From Mesorhizobium sp. (GTDB lineage: Bacteria; Pseudomonadota; Alphaproteobacteria; Rhizobiales; Rhizobiaceae): a stretch of DNA of 64,000 nt. The notes under the pieces were generated by a model that did not search any database, had not been told where the DNA came from, and worked only from the letters and a program-made list of their open reading frames with translations. Every line of letters begins with the position of its first letter. The stretch's first letter is position 1. Position numbers and translations under genes: made by a program. Below are positions 44,373 through 53,106 of the stretch, piece after piece. The stretch covers positions 1-64,000 of the forward strand of contig SAPZ01000017.1 in the NCBI GenBank assembly GCA_004020875.1, in the 5' to 3' direction.

Positions 44373-44834
44373 ATGGCTACAACAACGAAGATCGATGGTT
44401 TTTTGAAGGTTCCGGACATCAAGGGTCCGAGCAAGCGCGACGGCCATGAGGACGAAATCGAAGTTCACGGCGTCGAGTACAAGATGGTTGCGCCCTACGA
44501 CCCCAATTCCCTCTCGCGCCGCGGTCGTGTCGCGCTCGGCATGATCAAGTTCACCAAGCATTACGACAAGTCCTCGCCTTACCTGAAGAAGGCGCTGTTC
44601 GAGAACAAGGCTCTCGACGAGGTGAAATTCTCGGCGCGGCGTACCATAGACGGCGAGACCAGCGACTATCTGGTGGTGACGCTAACCGACGCCTCGATCA
44701 TGGAATACGACATGACACAGGCCGACGACGAGGCGGACCTGATCGAGGAAGAAGTCAGCTTCGCCTACAAGAAGATCAAGTTCGTCTACAATAAGGACGA
44801 CGAAATCGAAATGGACGTCTATGTCGGCAAGTGA
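44373..44834 (+). CDS. tssD: T6SS tube protein Hcp (TssD)
   Basis: The 153-residue product is an Hcp-type beta-barrel: IDGFLKVPDIKGPS at the start, GRVALGMIKFTKHYDKSSPYLKKA in the middle and KIKFVYNKDDEIEMDVYVGK at the end. Hexameric rings stack into the secreted inner tube. GGAGAAAG lies 3 nt before the ATG. Its 3' end overlaps the next start by 14 nt. Confidence 0.95.
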   Translation: MATTTKIDGFLKVPDIKGPSKRDGHEDEIEVHGVEYKMVAPYDPNSLSRRGRVALGMIKFTKHYDKSSPYLKKALFENKALDEVKFSARRTIDGETSDYLVVTLTDASIMEYDMTQADDEADLIEEEVSFAYKKIKFVYNKDDEIEMDVYVGK

Positions 44835-45576
44835 GGCCAGGCTGCCCGGCCGGAACAAGGCGCAGCTTGCCGGCAGTTCACGGGCAAAGCGCGAGGCGGT
44901 CCAGCCCTCCCTCTGGGACCGCCTCGTCAACGACTTGCCCGGGCTGACGTCGGAGATCGATGGGCTGCGTCGCCTGCTGGAAGAAGAACTCGGCGCGGAG
45001 CGCGTCGAGGCTCTTCTTGCCGGCAGCGCGCGCTCTATCGATGCCGATGCCGACCTCACGGCCGAGCAGAAACGGCGACTGCACAGGCTGGTCTTCCAGA
45101 CCGAGCATCGCGCCGAAATCGAAAGCCGCGGCGTGGTGGTGTCGGCGCGCGTGCTGCGCGAAGCCGTGCGGCGCGACATCGAGGCACTGTTCAACACCGA
45201 GCGCTTCGAGTCCGTGCCGATGCTCTCCGACTTCGAGCACGAACAGCCCCTGGACGAACTTCCGCCGCTGGCCGACTTTCCGGAAGTGCGCCGCAGCGTC
45301 GTCAATTACGGCGTGCCGTCCTTTTCCGGCCGTTCGTCGCGCGATTTCGACCGAGACACGCTGGCGCGAGAGATCCGCGCGGTGCTTGCCACCTTCGAGC
45401 CGCGTCTCAAGGAGAGCGCCACAACGGTCAACGTCACGCTCGGCGACAAAAGCGTCGGCCTCAAGATCGAGATCGACGCCGTGTTGATCATGACGCCGAC
45501 GCCGGAACGCATGCGGCTGCGCACCACGATCAATCTCGACAACGGCCTGGCGCGAACCGAATTCCGGGAGACCTGA
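44821..45576 (+). CDS. tssE: T6SS baseplate protein TssE, N-terminally extended
   Basis: The 251-residue product has the gp25-like lysozyme-fold baseplate domain in its second half: SVVNYGVPSFSGRSSRDFD, then IRAVLATFEPRL. Most TssE proteins are about 140-180 residues; here roughly 110 extra residues precede the domain, Arg- and Glu-rich and predicted helical. Only overlap with hcp (44821-44834) allows this length, and later starts exist, but the extension is GC-rich and codon-biased like real coding sequence. Confidence 0.88.
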   Translation: MSASEARLPGRNKAQLAGSSRAKREAVQPSLWDRLVNDLPGLTSEIDGLRRLLEEELGAERVEALLAGSARSIDADADLTAEQKRRLHRLVFQTEHRAEIESRGVVVSARVLREAVRRDIEALFNTERFESVPMLSDFEHEQPLDELPPLADFPEVRRSVVNYGVPSFSGRSSRDFDRDTLAREIRAVLATFEPRLKESATTVNVTLGDKSVGLKIEIDAVLIMTPTPERMRLRTTINLDNGLARTEFRET

Positions 45577-45577
45577 G

Positions 45578-47452
45578 ATGGATCGGGTCTTCGTGGAGTA
45601 TTACGAAGAGGAACTGACCCATATCCGGGCGCTGGCCGCGGAATTCGCCGACATGCATCCGGCGGTCGCCCGCAATCTTTCCCTCGATACCGTCCCTTGC
45701 CCCGACCCCTATGTCGAAAGGCTGCTCGACGGCGTGGCCTTCCTTGCCGCGCGCACGCGGCTCAAGGTCGACGCGGAGCGCTCGCGCTTCTCGCGCGCCG
45801 TGCTCGACGTGCTCTACCCGGACCTTGTGACGCCGGCGCCAGCGACGGCAATGGCCGTGCTGAAACCTGGACAGCAGGTGCAGTCGATGATCGCCGGCCA
45901 CGCCGTGGCGCGCGGCACGAGGCTGGTCTCAGGCCTGCATCCGGGGCTGTCGACGCGCTCGACCTTCACCACTGCGCAAGAGGTCACGCTGTGGCCGATC
46001 GCAATCACTTCGGTCAGCTATTTCCAGGACCGCAGCGCGCTGGCGGCGGCCGGCATCGCGCCGGTCGGCGGCGTGCGCGGCGAAGCAGCGTTTCGCATCA
46101 CGCTAGCGCGGACCGGAAAGGGCAAGCTCAGCGAGTTGTCGCTCGACCGCCTCGACCTCTATTTCGCCGGACGCGCCAAGGCGCCCTTATTGTTCGACGC
46201 GATCTTCGGCGCCTGCTCCGCCGTCGCCGCCCGGGCCGAAGGCAAGACCAATCCAGTCACCGCGCTGCCCGAGCCCGAAATGATCGGGATCCACGACGAT
46301 GAAGCGCTGATGCCGCGCACCCGCCCCACCTTCGAGGGATACCGGCTGCTGCGCGAGTATTTCATGATCCCGGAGCGCTTCCACTATGTGCGCGTCGCCG
46401 GCCTGCAGCCTGTGGTGCGCAAATGCGACGGGGCAATAGAGATCATCTTCCTGTTCCGGCGGCCGGTGCCGGAGCTCGCCGATGTGACGGCCGCCGATTT
46501 CGAGCTGTTCGCAACGCCGATCATCAATCTCTTCGAGCGCGAGTGCAACGTCATCGAGATCGATCCGCGAAGGACGCGCCAGGTGCTGCATGCCGACCGC
46601 ACCAGGGCGCGCGACTTCGAGATCTTCCGCGTCACCCGGGTGGAGGACGCCGACGCCGAAGGCAGCGAGGCGGTCATTCCGGAATTGTTCAGCCTGAGTC
46701 AGAACCGCGGCAGCGGCTGGGTCTATTCGACGGAGCGGCGCCCGCGCCGGGCGACGGAGGACGAGCGGCGCGAAGGCCTGACCCGCACCTCCTATACCGG
46801 CGATGATGTTTTTATCGCGGTCTCGCGCCCGGCGGGAAGCCTTGCGAACCGGCCGCTCAAGCGTCTTGACGTGATGGCGCTCTGCACCAACCGCGACCTG
46901 CCGATCCTGGACGACACGCCGACGCTGACGTTGGAGACCGCCGATCCGGTGGAAGCGGTGCGGCTGCTCGGCGCGTTGCGGCCGCCGCAGCCGGCGATTC
47001 CGGCAGCGCTGCCGGCTGGCGCCGAAGGCGAATCCCGCGCCGACAATCTCGCCTGGCGGCTGGTGGCGCAGCTCTCGCTCAACTTCCTTAGCCTCGCCAA
47101 GGAAGGCCGCGGCGTCGATCCGCTGCATGCGCTGCTCGACCTCTACGCCGACCGCGGCGATCCCAGCCTTGCCCGCAACGTGCATTCGATCACCCGCATC
47201 GACTCGCGACCGGTGATCGAGCGGCTGCAGATCGACGGGCCGATGTGTTTCGGGCGCGGCACCGAAGTGACGCTGCATGTCGACCAGTCGGTGCTGGCGG
47301 GTCAAAGTTCGCTGCTGCTTTCGGCCCTGCTGGCGCGGCTGTTTGCCCGCCATTCCGGGATAAATGGTTTCGTGCGGACGCGGACGCGGTTGCTGCAGAA
47401 GCAGGAGGATGTGCCATGGCCGATGACGCCCGGCAATCGCTACCTGATCTAG
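45578..47452 (+). CDS. tssF: T6SS baseplate protein TssF
   Basis: The 624-residue product begins with the family mark FVEYYEEELTHIRALAAEFA and contains FEGYRLLREYFMIPERF in the centre. TssF is a wedge component of the baseplate with TssG, TssE and TssK. It starts one base after the tssE stop and overlaps tssG by 37 nt, so translation is coupled. Confidence 0.95.
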   Translation: MDRVFVEYYEEELTHIRALAAEFADMHPAVARNLSLDTVPCPDPYVERLLDGVAFLAARTRLKVDAERSRFSRAVLDVLYPDLVTPAPATAMAVLKPGQQVQSMIAGHAVARGTRLVSGLHPGLSTRSTFTTAQEVTLWPIAITSVSYFQDRSALAAAGIAPVGGVRGEAAFRITLARTGKGKLSELSLDRLDLYFAGRAKAPLLFDAIFGACSAVAARAEGKTNPVTALPEPEMIGIHDDEALMPRTRPTFEGYRLLREYFMIPERFHYVRVAGLQPVVRKCDGAIEIIFLFRRPVPELADVTAADFELFATPIINLFERECNVIEIDPRRTRQVLHADRTRARDFEIFRVTRVEDADAEGSEAVIPELFSLSQNRGSGWVYSTERRPRRATEDERREGLTRTSYTGDDVFIAVSRPAGSLANRPLKRLDVMALCTNRDLPILDDTPTLTLETADPVEAVRLLGALRPPQPAIPAALPAGAEGESRADNLAWRLVAQLSLNFLSLAKEGRGVDPLHALLDLYADRGDPSLARNVHSITRIDSRPVIERLQIDGPMCFGRGTEVTLHVDQSVLAGQSSLLLSALLARLFARHSGINGFVRTRTRLLQKQEDVPWPMTPGNRYLI

Positions 47453-48480
47453 CGCAACCGGCCCCAACCGAAGCGGAGCCGCTGTCGGAGGGCTACGACT
47501 TTTTCGAGCTGCTGCGCCGCCTGGAGCAACGGCGCGGCCTCTTCGGGCACTCCGGAACCGCGGAGCGCGAGCCGGCAAGGCTCGGCCAGCATGTGCGCCT
47601 GAGCTTCACGGCCAAGGACGTGGTCAAGTTCCAGGATGCGGGCGAAAGGGCTCCGGCGCGGGTGACCGTCGCTAATCTCGGCCTGCTCGGACCGGAAGGG
47701 CCGATGCCGCTGCATCTGACGCGCTGGGTGCTCGACCGACTGTCGCAGCGCTGGTTCACCGGCGCCGATGCCGAGCAGACCAGCGACACGACCTTCGTCG
47801 ACTTCGTCAACATCCTGCAGCATCGCATGATCGCGCTCTACTATCGCGCCTGGGCGGATGCCCATCCGGCGGTGCAGGTCGAACGATCGGTCGGCGGGCG
47901 CGTGCGCGCCATGCTGGAAGCCATGGCCGGGATTGGCCTGCCCGGCACGCAGGATCCCGAGCTCGACACGGTGCGGCTGCGCCAGGCCGGATCGCTGGCC
48001 AACCAGGTCGACGGCGCGGAGCGCCTGACGCTGTTTCTCGCCACCGCCTTCAAGGTGCCGGTTGAGATCAAGGAATTCGTCGCCGCCTGGATCACCATTC
48101 CGCAGGCGCTGCAGAGCCAAGTCGGCAAAGCCTATGCGGCGCTGGGGCGCGGGGCCACGATCGGGCCGCGCGTCTTCAGCCGGCAAAGCCGGATCGAATT
48201 GCGCGTCGGTCCGCTCAACCTCGATGACTTCAAGTCGTTCCTGCCAGGCGAACGGCGCCTCGTCCTGTTCAAGAAGGCGGTGCGCGACATGATCGGCGAA
48301 GCGCTCGACGTCGACCTCAGGATCGTGCTCGCGCGCGACTCCGTGCCTTCGCCGAAGATGGGAACCATCCAGCTCGGCCGGACCTCCTGGCTTTCGCGCC
48401 CGGCTGAAAAGGGTGACGCCGACGATCTCAGGCTGCGCACCATTGTCGGCTGGCGGCCGGACATGGCGGAGGCAGCCTGA
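47416..48480 (+). CDS. tssG: T6SS baseplate protein TssG
   Basis: The 354-residue product matches TssG, with YDFFELLRRLEQRRG near the start and GPEGPMPLHLTRWVLDR in the first third. ATG 47416 has AGGAGG 7 nt upstream; the longer open frame from 47245 runs inside tssF in another frame. It pairs with TssF in the baseplate wedge. Its stop overlaps the fha start by one base. Confidence 0.94.
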   Translation: MADDARQSLPDLAQPAPTEAEPLSEGYDFFELLRRLEQRRGLFGHSGTAEREPARLGQHVRLSFTAKDVVKFQDAGERAPARVTVANLGLLGPEGPMPLHLTRWVLDRLSQRWFTGADAEQTSDTTFVDFVNILQHRMIALYYRAWADAHPAVQVERSVGGRVRAMLEAMAGIGLPGTQDPELDTVRLRQAGSLANQVDGAERLTLFLATAFKVPVEIKEFVAAWITIPQALQSQVGKAYAALGRGATIGPRVFSRQSRIELRVGPLNLDDFKSFLPGERRLVLFKKAVRDMIGEALDVDLRIVLARDSVPSPKMGTIQLGRTSWLSRPAEKGDADDLRLRTIVGWRPDMAEAA

Positions 48481-49937
48481 TGAGCCTGCTGCTGACCCTG
48501 GAACAAGGCCCGCGCTCGCAAGTGGTCAGGCAGACCCGGCTGGACGAGGGCGAATTGGTGATCGGCCGCAGCGCCGATGCCGGCTGGCAGATCGACGATC
48601 CGGACATGTTCGTCTCGCGCGCCCATTGCAAGATCAGCGGTGGCCGCGACGGCTATTATGTCACTGATACATCGAGCAGCGGATTGTTCATCGACGACTC
48701 CGACAGCCCGCTCGGAACCGGCAGGTCGACACGCCTGCAAAGCGGCATGCGGCTGCGCATGGGCGACTATGTGCTTCATGTCGAGGTGCAGCCCAGCGCT
48801 GGCCACACCTCGATCGGTCAGGCGCCGATCGCCGACCACGCGGCGCCGGCCTGGCAGTCGCCACAGCCAAGAACGCCTCCTAGCATCGGCGGCGACGATT
48901 TCTTCTCTGCAAAGGTCGAGGAGGAGCCGCAGCGGCCGCGCCCGGCCGGGCTGCCCGATCCTTTCGAGCAGCCGGTGGCCGGGGCTTACGATCGCGCTTC
49001 GAACCGGCGCAGCTCGCCGGCGTTCGACGACCCGTTCAGCCTCGATCCGGTGGCGACGCCGGCCTCGAACGACGAGCCCGCCACCGGCCGAGCGGACCCG
49101 TTCGGCTTCGGCGACATGCCATCGCGCAACGACATGCCCGAGCCCGCGCCGAAAGCGGCCGGCTTCGACGATTTCAGCTTCGGGCCAGCCGCGACGCCTG
49201 CTTCCGGCCACGGCGCCGATCCAGCCGATCGCATCGAGCGGCCGGCCGAGAAGCCGAAGGCCGTCCGTCCCTGGGAGATACCGGCGCAGGCGCCCGAACC
49301 GCCTGCCCCGCCACCTCGCCCTGTTTCCGCGCCGAGGCCGTCACGCCCGACGCAGCCCGCGCCGAGCGACATGGCGCTGCGCGCCGCGTTCCTGCGCGGC
49401 ATGGGCGTCGAGGAGGCCGATTTCCCCGGGCGTGACGCGATCGCCGAGATGGAAAAATTCGGCCGCGAATACCGGCTGATGTTGGATGGCCTGATGCAGC
49501 TCTTGCGCAAGCGGGCCGAGGAAAAGGGAAGCGCGCGCGTCGCACAGACGGTGGTCGGTTCTTCGGAAGTCAACCCGCTCAAATTCCTCCCTACGGTCGA
49601 CGATGTCATCGTCACCATCATCGCCGAGCGCAGCCCCGGCTTTCTGTCCGGCGAGGCGGCGATCAGCGATGCGGTGAAGGATCTCGCGCAGCATCACGTG
49701 CGCGCTTGGCGCGGCGTTCAGGCCGCACTTCGGCGCATGATCGACCGCTTCGATCCGGCCGCCATCGAGGAAGAGCTCAAGTCTAATTCTGCGATCGGCA
49801 ATCTGCTCGCCGGCGGGCGCAACGCCAAGCTGTGGGAGCTCTACCAGAAACGCCATCGCGACATCGCCCAGAGCGCGGAATCGAGCTTCCTGGGCGAGAT
49901 CGGCGCAGACTTCAGGGACGCATATGAAGAGGAGTAG
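48480..49937 (+). CDS. tagH: T6SS FHA-domain protein (TagH/Fha)
   Basis: The 485-residue product has an N-terminal FHA domain (about residues 20-95, with LVIGRSADAGW and FVSRAHCKI), a 200-residue linker rich in Pro, Ala, Asp and Phe, and the C-terminal domain of the T6SS Fha family (from about residue 295). FHA domains read phosphothreonine; in Agrobacterium the partner pathway uses kinase PpkA and phosphatase PppA. No kinase gene is in the window. Confidence 0.9.
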   Translation: MSLLLTLEQGPRSQVVRQTRLDEGELVIGRSADAGWQIDDPDMFVSRAHCKISGGRDGYYVTDTSSSGLFIDDSDSPLGTGRSTRLQSGMRLRMGDYVLHVEVQPSAGHTSIGQAPIADHAAPAWQSPQPRTPPSIGGDDFFSAKVEEEPQRPRPAGLPDPFEQPVAGAYDRASNRRSSPAFDDPFSLDPVATPASNDEPATGRADPFGFGDMPSRNDMPEPAPKAAGFDDFSFGPAATPASGHGADPADRIERPAEKPKAVRPWEIPAQAPEPPAPPPRPVSAPRPSRPTQPAPSDMALRAAFLRGMGVEEADFPGRDAIAEMEKFGREYRLMLDGLMQLLRKRAEEKGSARVAQTVVGSSEVNPLKFLPTVDDVIVTIIAERSPGFLSGEAAISDAVKDLAQHHVRAWRGVQAALRRMIDRFDPAAIEEELKSNSAIGNLLAGGRNAKLWELYQKRHRDIAQSAESSFLGEIGADFRDAYEEE

Positions 49938-49941
49938 GGAC

Positions 49942-50394
49942 ATGATCGACAGACGCGAATTCATCTTTGCCATCGGCGCCACGGGCCTGCTTGCGGCTTG
50001 CCAGAGCGGCCCGCCGAAACCATCGGTGATCTCGGTCAACGTGACCGGCGGCGCCGGCATGAATCCGGGACCGGGTGGCGGCGATCGGCCGGTGACGGTT
50101 CTGGTGATGCGGCTTGCCAGCACCGGCAAGTTCAATTCGGCGGATTATTTCGCGCTACAGGGGGGCGCCAGTGGGGCGCTCGGGGCCGATCTGATCGGCA
50201 TGGACACGATTTCGGTGGCGCCGGGCAAGACGGCGGCAAAGACCATCACGGTCGAGCCGAATGCGACGGCGCTCGGCTTCGTCGCGCTGATCCGCGAGCC
50301 AGGAGGACGCAACTGGCGCACGACCAAGTCGGTTTCGCCGGGATCGAAATTCACCATCAATGTCAGCCTCGGCAAGGGCGGCATTTCCGCCTAG
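49942..50394 (+). CDS. tssJ: T6SS outer-membrane lipoprotein TssJ
   Basis: The 150-residue product has a lipoprotein signal with lipobox LLAAC near residue 20, then a beta-sandwich with VTVLVMRLASTGKFNSADYFAL typical of TssJ. It anchors the TssM-TssL membrane complex to the outer membrane. ATG 49942 is preceded by GGAGTAGGGA; the alternative ATG 49924 overlaps fha. It follows fha within a few bases. Confidence 0.88.
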   Translation: MIDRREFIFAIGATGLLAACQSGPPKPSVISVNVTGGAGMNPGPGGGDRPVTVLVMRLASTGKFNSADYFALQGGASGALGADLIGMDTISVAPGKTAAKTITVEPNATALGFVALIREPGGRNWRTTKSVSPGSKFTINVSLGKGGISA

Positions 50395-50437
50395 CGAACT
50401 ATTGAAGCGTCAACAGGGAAGTGCAGAGAGTGGCAGC

Positions 50438-51772
50438 ATGAGCGACGCAAACAGGGTGCTGTGGTCCGAGGGACTCTTCTTGAGGACCCAGCATTTCCAG
50501 CAGCAGGACCGGTTCTTCGAAGGGATGGTGCGCGGCGCGTTGCAGGCGGGCCAGCTCCATACGTTCGGCTTCCAGCAGCTGACGCTCGACCAGTCGCTGC
50601 TCGACGCCGGCCAGGTGTCGATCGTGTCCGCGCGGGGCATCTTCCCGGACGGCACGCCCTTCTCCATCCCGGAGCTGATGGACGCGCCCAAGCCGCTGCC
50701 GGTCACGGCCGACACCGGCGCCGGGCCGGTGCTGGTGGCGCTGCCGCTGGAGCCGCCCGGCGGCGTCGGCTTCGATCCGGCGCATGCTCAATCGACGGGC
50801 GCGCGCTACCACGGCAAGATCATCCCGGTGCGCGACGCCGTGCAGGGCGGCGCCGATCCCGAAGAGATCGAGATCGCCCGGCCGCAAGCGCTGCTGCTGG
50901 CGCCCGGCAAATCGGTCGGCGGCTACACCGCCTTGCCGATCGCCGATATCACGGGCTTGCGCGCCGATGGCGGCGTCTCGCTCGACCAGTCCTTCCTGCC
51001 GCCGACGCTGACCACCGGCGCCGTGCACTGGTACCGGCAATTGCTGCAGGAGGTCGTCACCGGTCTCGACCAGATCGCCGAGGCACATGGCAAGATGGTG
51101 ATGGGCGGAGCCGGCCGCAGCGTCGAGGACCTTTTGATGCTGCACCTCGCCAACGCAGCGCGGCCGCGGCTTGCGCATATGCTGGCGCAGGACGTCTTCC
51201 ATCCGGCCGAGCTCTTTCTCGAGCTTACCGGCCTTGCCGGCGAGATGGCCACCTACGGCTCGAGTTCGCGGCGGCTCGGCGAATTGCCGGCCTACGACCA
51301 CATGGCGCCCGGCCCCGCCTATATGGCGCTGGCGGACGCCCTGCGCTCGCTGATCCTCAGCCTGCGCTACATCGAGCCGAAATCGCGCGCGCTGCCCGTC
51401 ATGCGGCACGCCACCAATGTCTGGAAGGTGCGCATCGACAACCCGAAGCTGCTGGTCGCGAGCCGCATCGTCATCCGCGTCGGCTCCGAACTTTCGGAGG
51501 ATGCGCTGCGCAAGATCTTCGTCAACCAGGCGACGGTCGGCTCGGCCGACCAGTTCGAGGGCCTGTGGAAATCGCGCCTGCCCGGCATTCCGCTGAAGCC
51601 GCTGCATTCGCAGCCGCGCGAGATCCCCTATGACGGCGACCGGCTGTGCCTGGAGCTCGACCAGAAGAGCGAGCATTGGGCCTCGCTGCTCGACGCTCCG
51701 GGCTTCGTCATCGGCGTTTCCGGCGTGCTGCCGAGCGAGCCGCAGGTCGACTGCTATTCGGTGAACAGGTGA
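50438..51772 (+). CDS. tssK: T6SS baseplate protein TssK
   Basis: The 444-residue product begins with the family's start VLWSEGLFLRTQHFQQQDRFFE and shows the C-terminal FVIGVSGVLPSEP. TssK connects baseplate and membrane complex. ATG 50438 fits the family start; the frame upstream overlaps tssJ. It lies 4 nt before tssL. Confidence 0.95.
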   Translation: MSDANRVLWSEGLFLRTQHFQQQDRFFEGMVRGALQAGQLHTFGFQQLTLDQSLLDAGQVSIVSARGIFPDGTPFSIPELMDAPKPLPVTADTGAGPVLVALPLEPPGGVGFDPAHAQSTGARYHGKIIPVRDAVQGGADPEEIEIARPQALLLAPGKSVGGYTALPIADITGLRADGGVSLDQSFLPPTLTTGAVHWYRQLLQEVVTGLDQIAEAHGKMVMGGAGRSVEDLLMLHLANAARPRLAHMLAQDVFHPAELFLELTGLAGEMATYGSSSRRLGELPAYDHMAPGPAYMALADALRSLILSLRYIEPKSRALPVMRHATNVWKVRIDNPKLLVASRIVIRVGSELSEDALRKIFVNQATVGSADQFEGLWKSRLPGIPLKPLHSQPREIPYDGDRLCLELDQKSEHWASLLDAPGFVIGVSGVLPSEPQVDCYSVNR

Positions 51773-51776
51773 GGCC

Positions 51777-53105
51777 ATGAGCCGGGATGATCCCTTCGGA
51801 CTGTCGGAGGATCGCGAGCGCACCCGCATCCGGCTGACCGGTGCGGCGCCCCGCCCGATGGCGCCGCTGGCGCCGGGCGCGCCGGTCAAGCGGGCGCGAG
51901 CACATCCCAACACGCTCATCAATATCTTCGCGCCGCTGCTCGAATTCGCACCGGAGCTCGAAAGTGCGCTGGCGCCGGAGAACCCGGAAGTGATGCGCAC
52001 ACGCCTGCTCGACGAGCTGGTGCGGGCGCGCGACGCCGCTGTTGCCGCAGGCTCATCGCTGGAGCGCGCCGACCAGGCGGCCTGGGCGGTGGCGGCGCTG
52101 CTCGACGACCTCGCGCTCAATACGCCATGGGGCGGCGCCAGCGCCTGGCCGCGCCAGCCGCTTGTGGTCATGCTGCGCGGCGACGTCGATGCCGGCACCC
52201 AGTTCTTCACCCGCCTCGACGAGCTGGAGCGGCATCCGAACCGCGACCGCGAGATGCTGGAGCTGCAATATTACTGCCTGGCGCTCGGCTTCCGCGGCAA
52301 ATACCGGGTGCCCGGGCGGGCTGGCGACCGTTCGCTCAACGCGGTGCGCGTTGCGGCTGCACGCTTCCTGCGCAATGCGGATGCCGAGGATTCGCCACTG
52401 TCGCCGAACTGGAAAGGCGTGATCGCGTCCGACGAGCCGCAGCGCTTCATCGTGCCGATCTGGGTGATGGCGCTTGCCGCGATTGTCGTCGCCGCAGCCG
52501 CTTATGTCGGCCTGTCGATGGGCTTGAGCAGCCAGGCAGTCGAGCTTTCCGCGCTGGTGCGCACGCTGCCGCCGGCCTCGCGCGGCGACGTCACCCGCGC
52601 CGCGCCCAAGCAGGATGCCCCCGAGCCCGAAGCGCCGCAGCCGGTCGATTTCGCGCTGCTGCCCGAGTTCAAGGCCGCGGCGCCGGATGACCTGAAGGGC
52701 GCGCTCAGCGGTACTGAGAGCGTCTCGCTGGCGAAGCTCGTCATCCAATCCTCCAATCCCGAGCTGTTCCAGTCGTCTCAGCCAACGCTGACGGCGGGCT
52801 ACGAGCCGCTGATCCAGTCGATCGCCAAGGTGATCCTCGACAACAAGGAGCTGATCGGAAAGATCACCGTCGTCGGCCACACCGACAATGTGCGCCTGCA
52901 GAAGTCCAACCCGCTGGCCAGCAACCAGCGCCTTTCGGAAGCCCGCGCCGAGACCATAGCCAAGCTTCTGGTGCAGGCCGGCGTGCCGCAGGAAAGCATC
53001 TCGTCCGAGGGCCGCGCCGAAACCGATCCGGTGGCCGACAATTCCACTCGGGAAGGCCGCGCGCTCAACCGGCGCGTCGAGGTCCTGGTCGAGAAGAGGC
53101 TCTGA
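51777..53105 (+). CDS. tssL: T6SS membrane protein TssL with OmpA-like domain
   Basis: The 442-residue product has an N-terminal cytoplasmic DotU-type domain (about residues 40-210), one membrane helix (about 224-246), a Pro/Glu/Ala-rich linker and a C-terminal OmpA-like peptidoglycan-binding domain (about 320-440, with VVGHTDNVRLQKSNPLASNQRLSEARA). It is the extended form that anchors the complex to the wall itself. It starts 4 nt after tssK and ends 1 nt before tssM. Confidence 0.95.
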   Translation: MSRDDPFGLSEDRERTRIRLTGAAPRPMAPLAPGAPVKRARAHPNTLINIFAPLLEFAPELESALAPENPEVMRTRLLDELVRARDAAVAAGSSLERADQAAWAVAALLDDLALNTPWGGASAWPRQPLVVMLRGDVDAGTQFFTRLDELERHPNRDREMLELQYYCLALGFRGKYRVPGRAGDRSLNAVRVAAARFLRNADAEDSPLSPNWKGVIASDEPQRFIVPIWVMALAAIVVAAAAYVGLSMGLSSQAVELSALVRTLPPASRGDVTRAAPKQDAPEPEAPQPVDFALLPEFKAAAPDDLKGALSGTESVSLAKLVIQSSNPELFQSSQPTLTAGYEPLIQSIAKVILDNKELIGKITVVGHTDNVRLQKSNPLASNQRLSEARAETIAKLLVQAGVPQESISSEGRAETDPVADNSTREGRALNRRVEVLVEKRL

Positions 53106-53106
53106 G

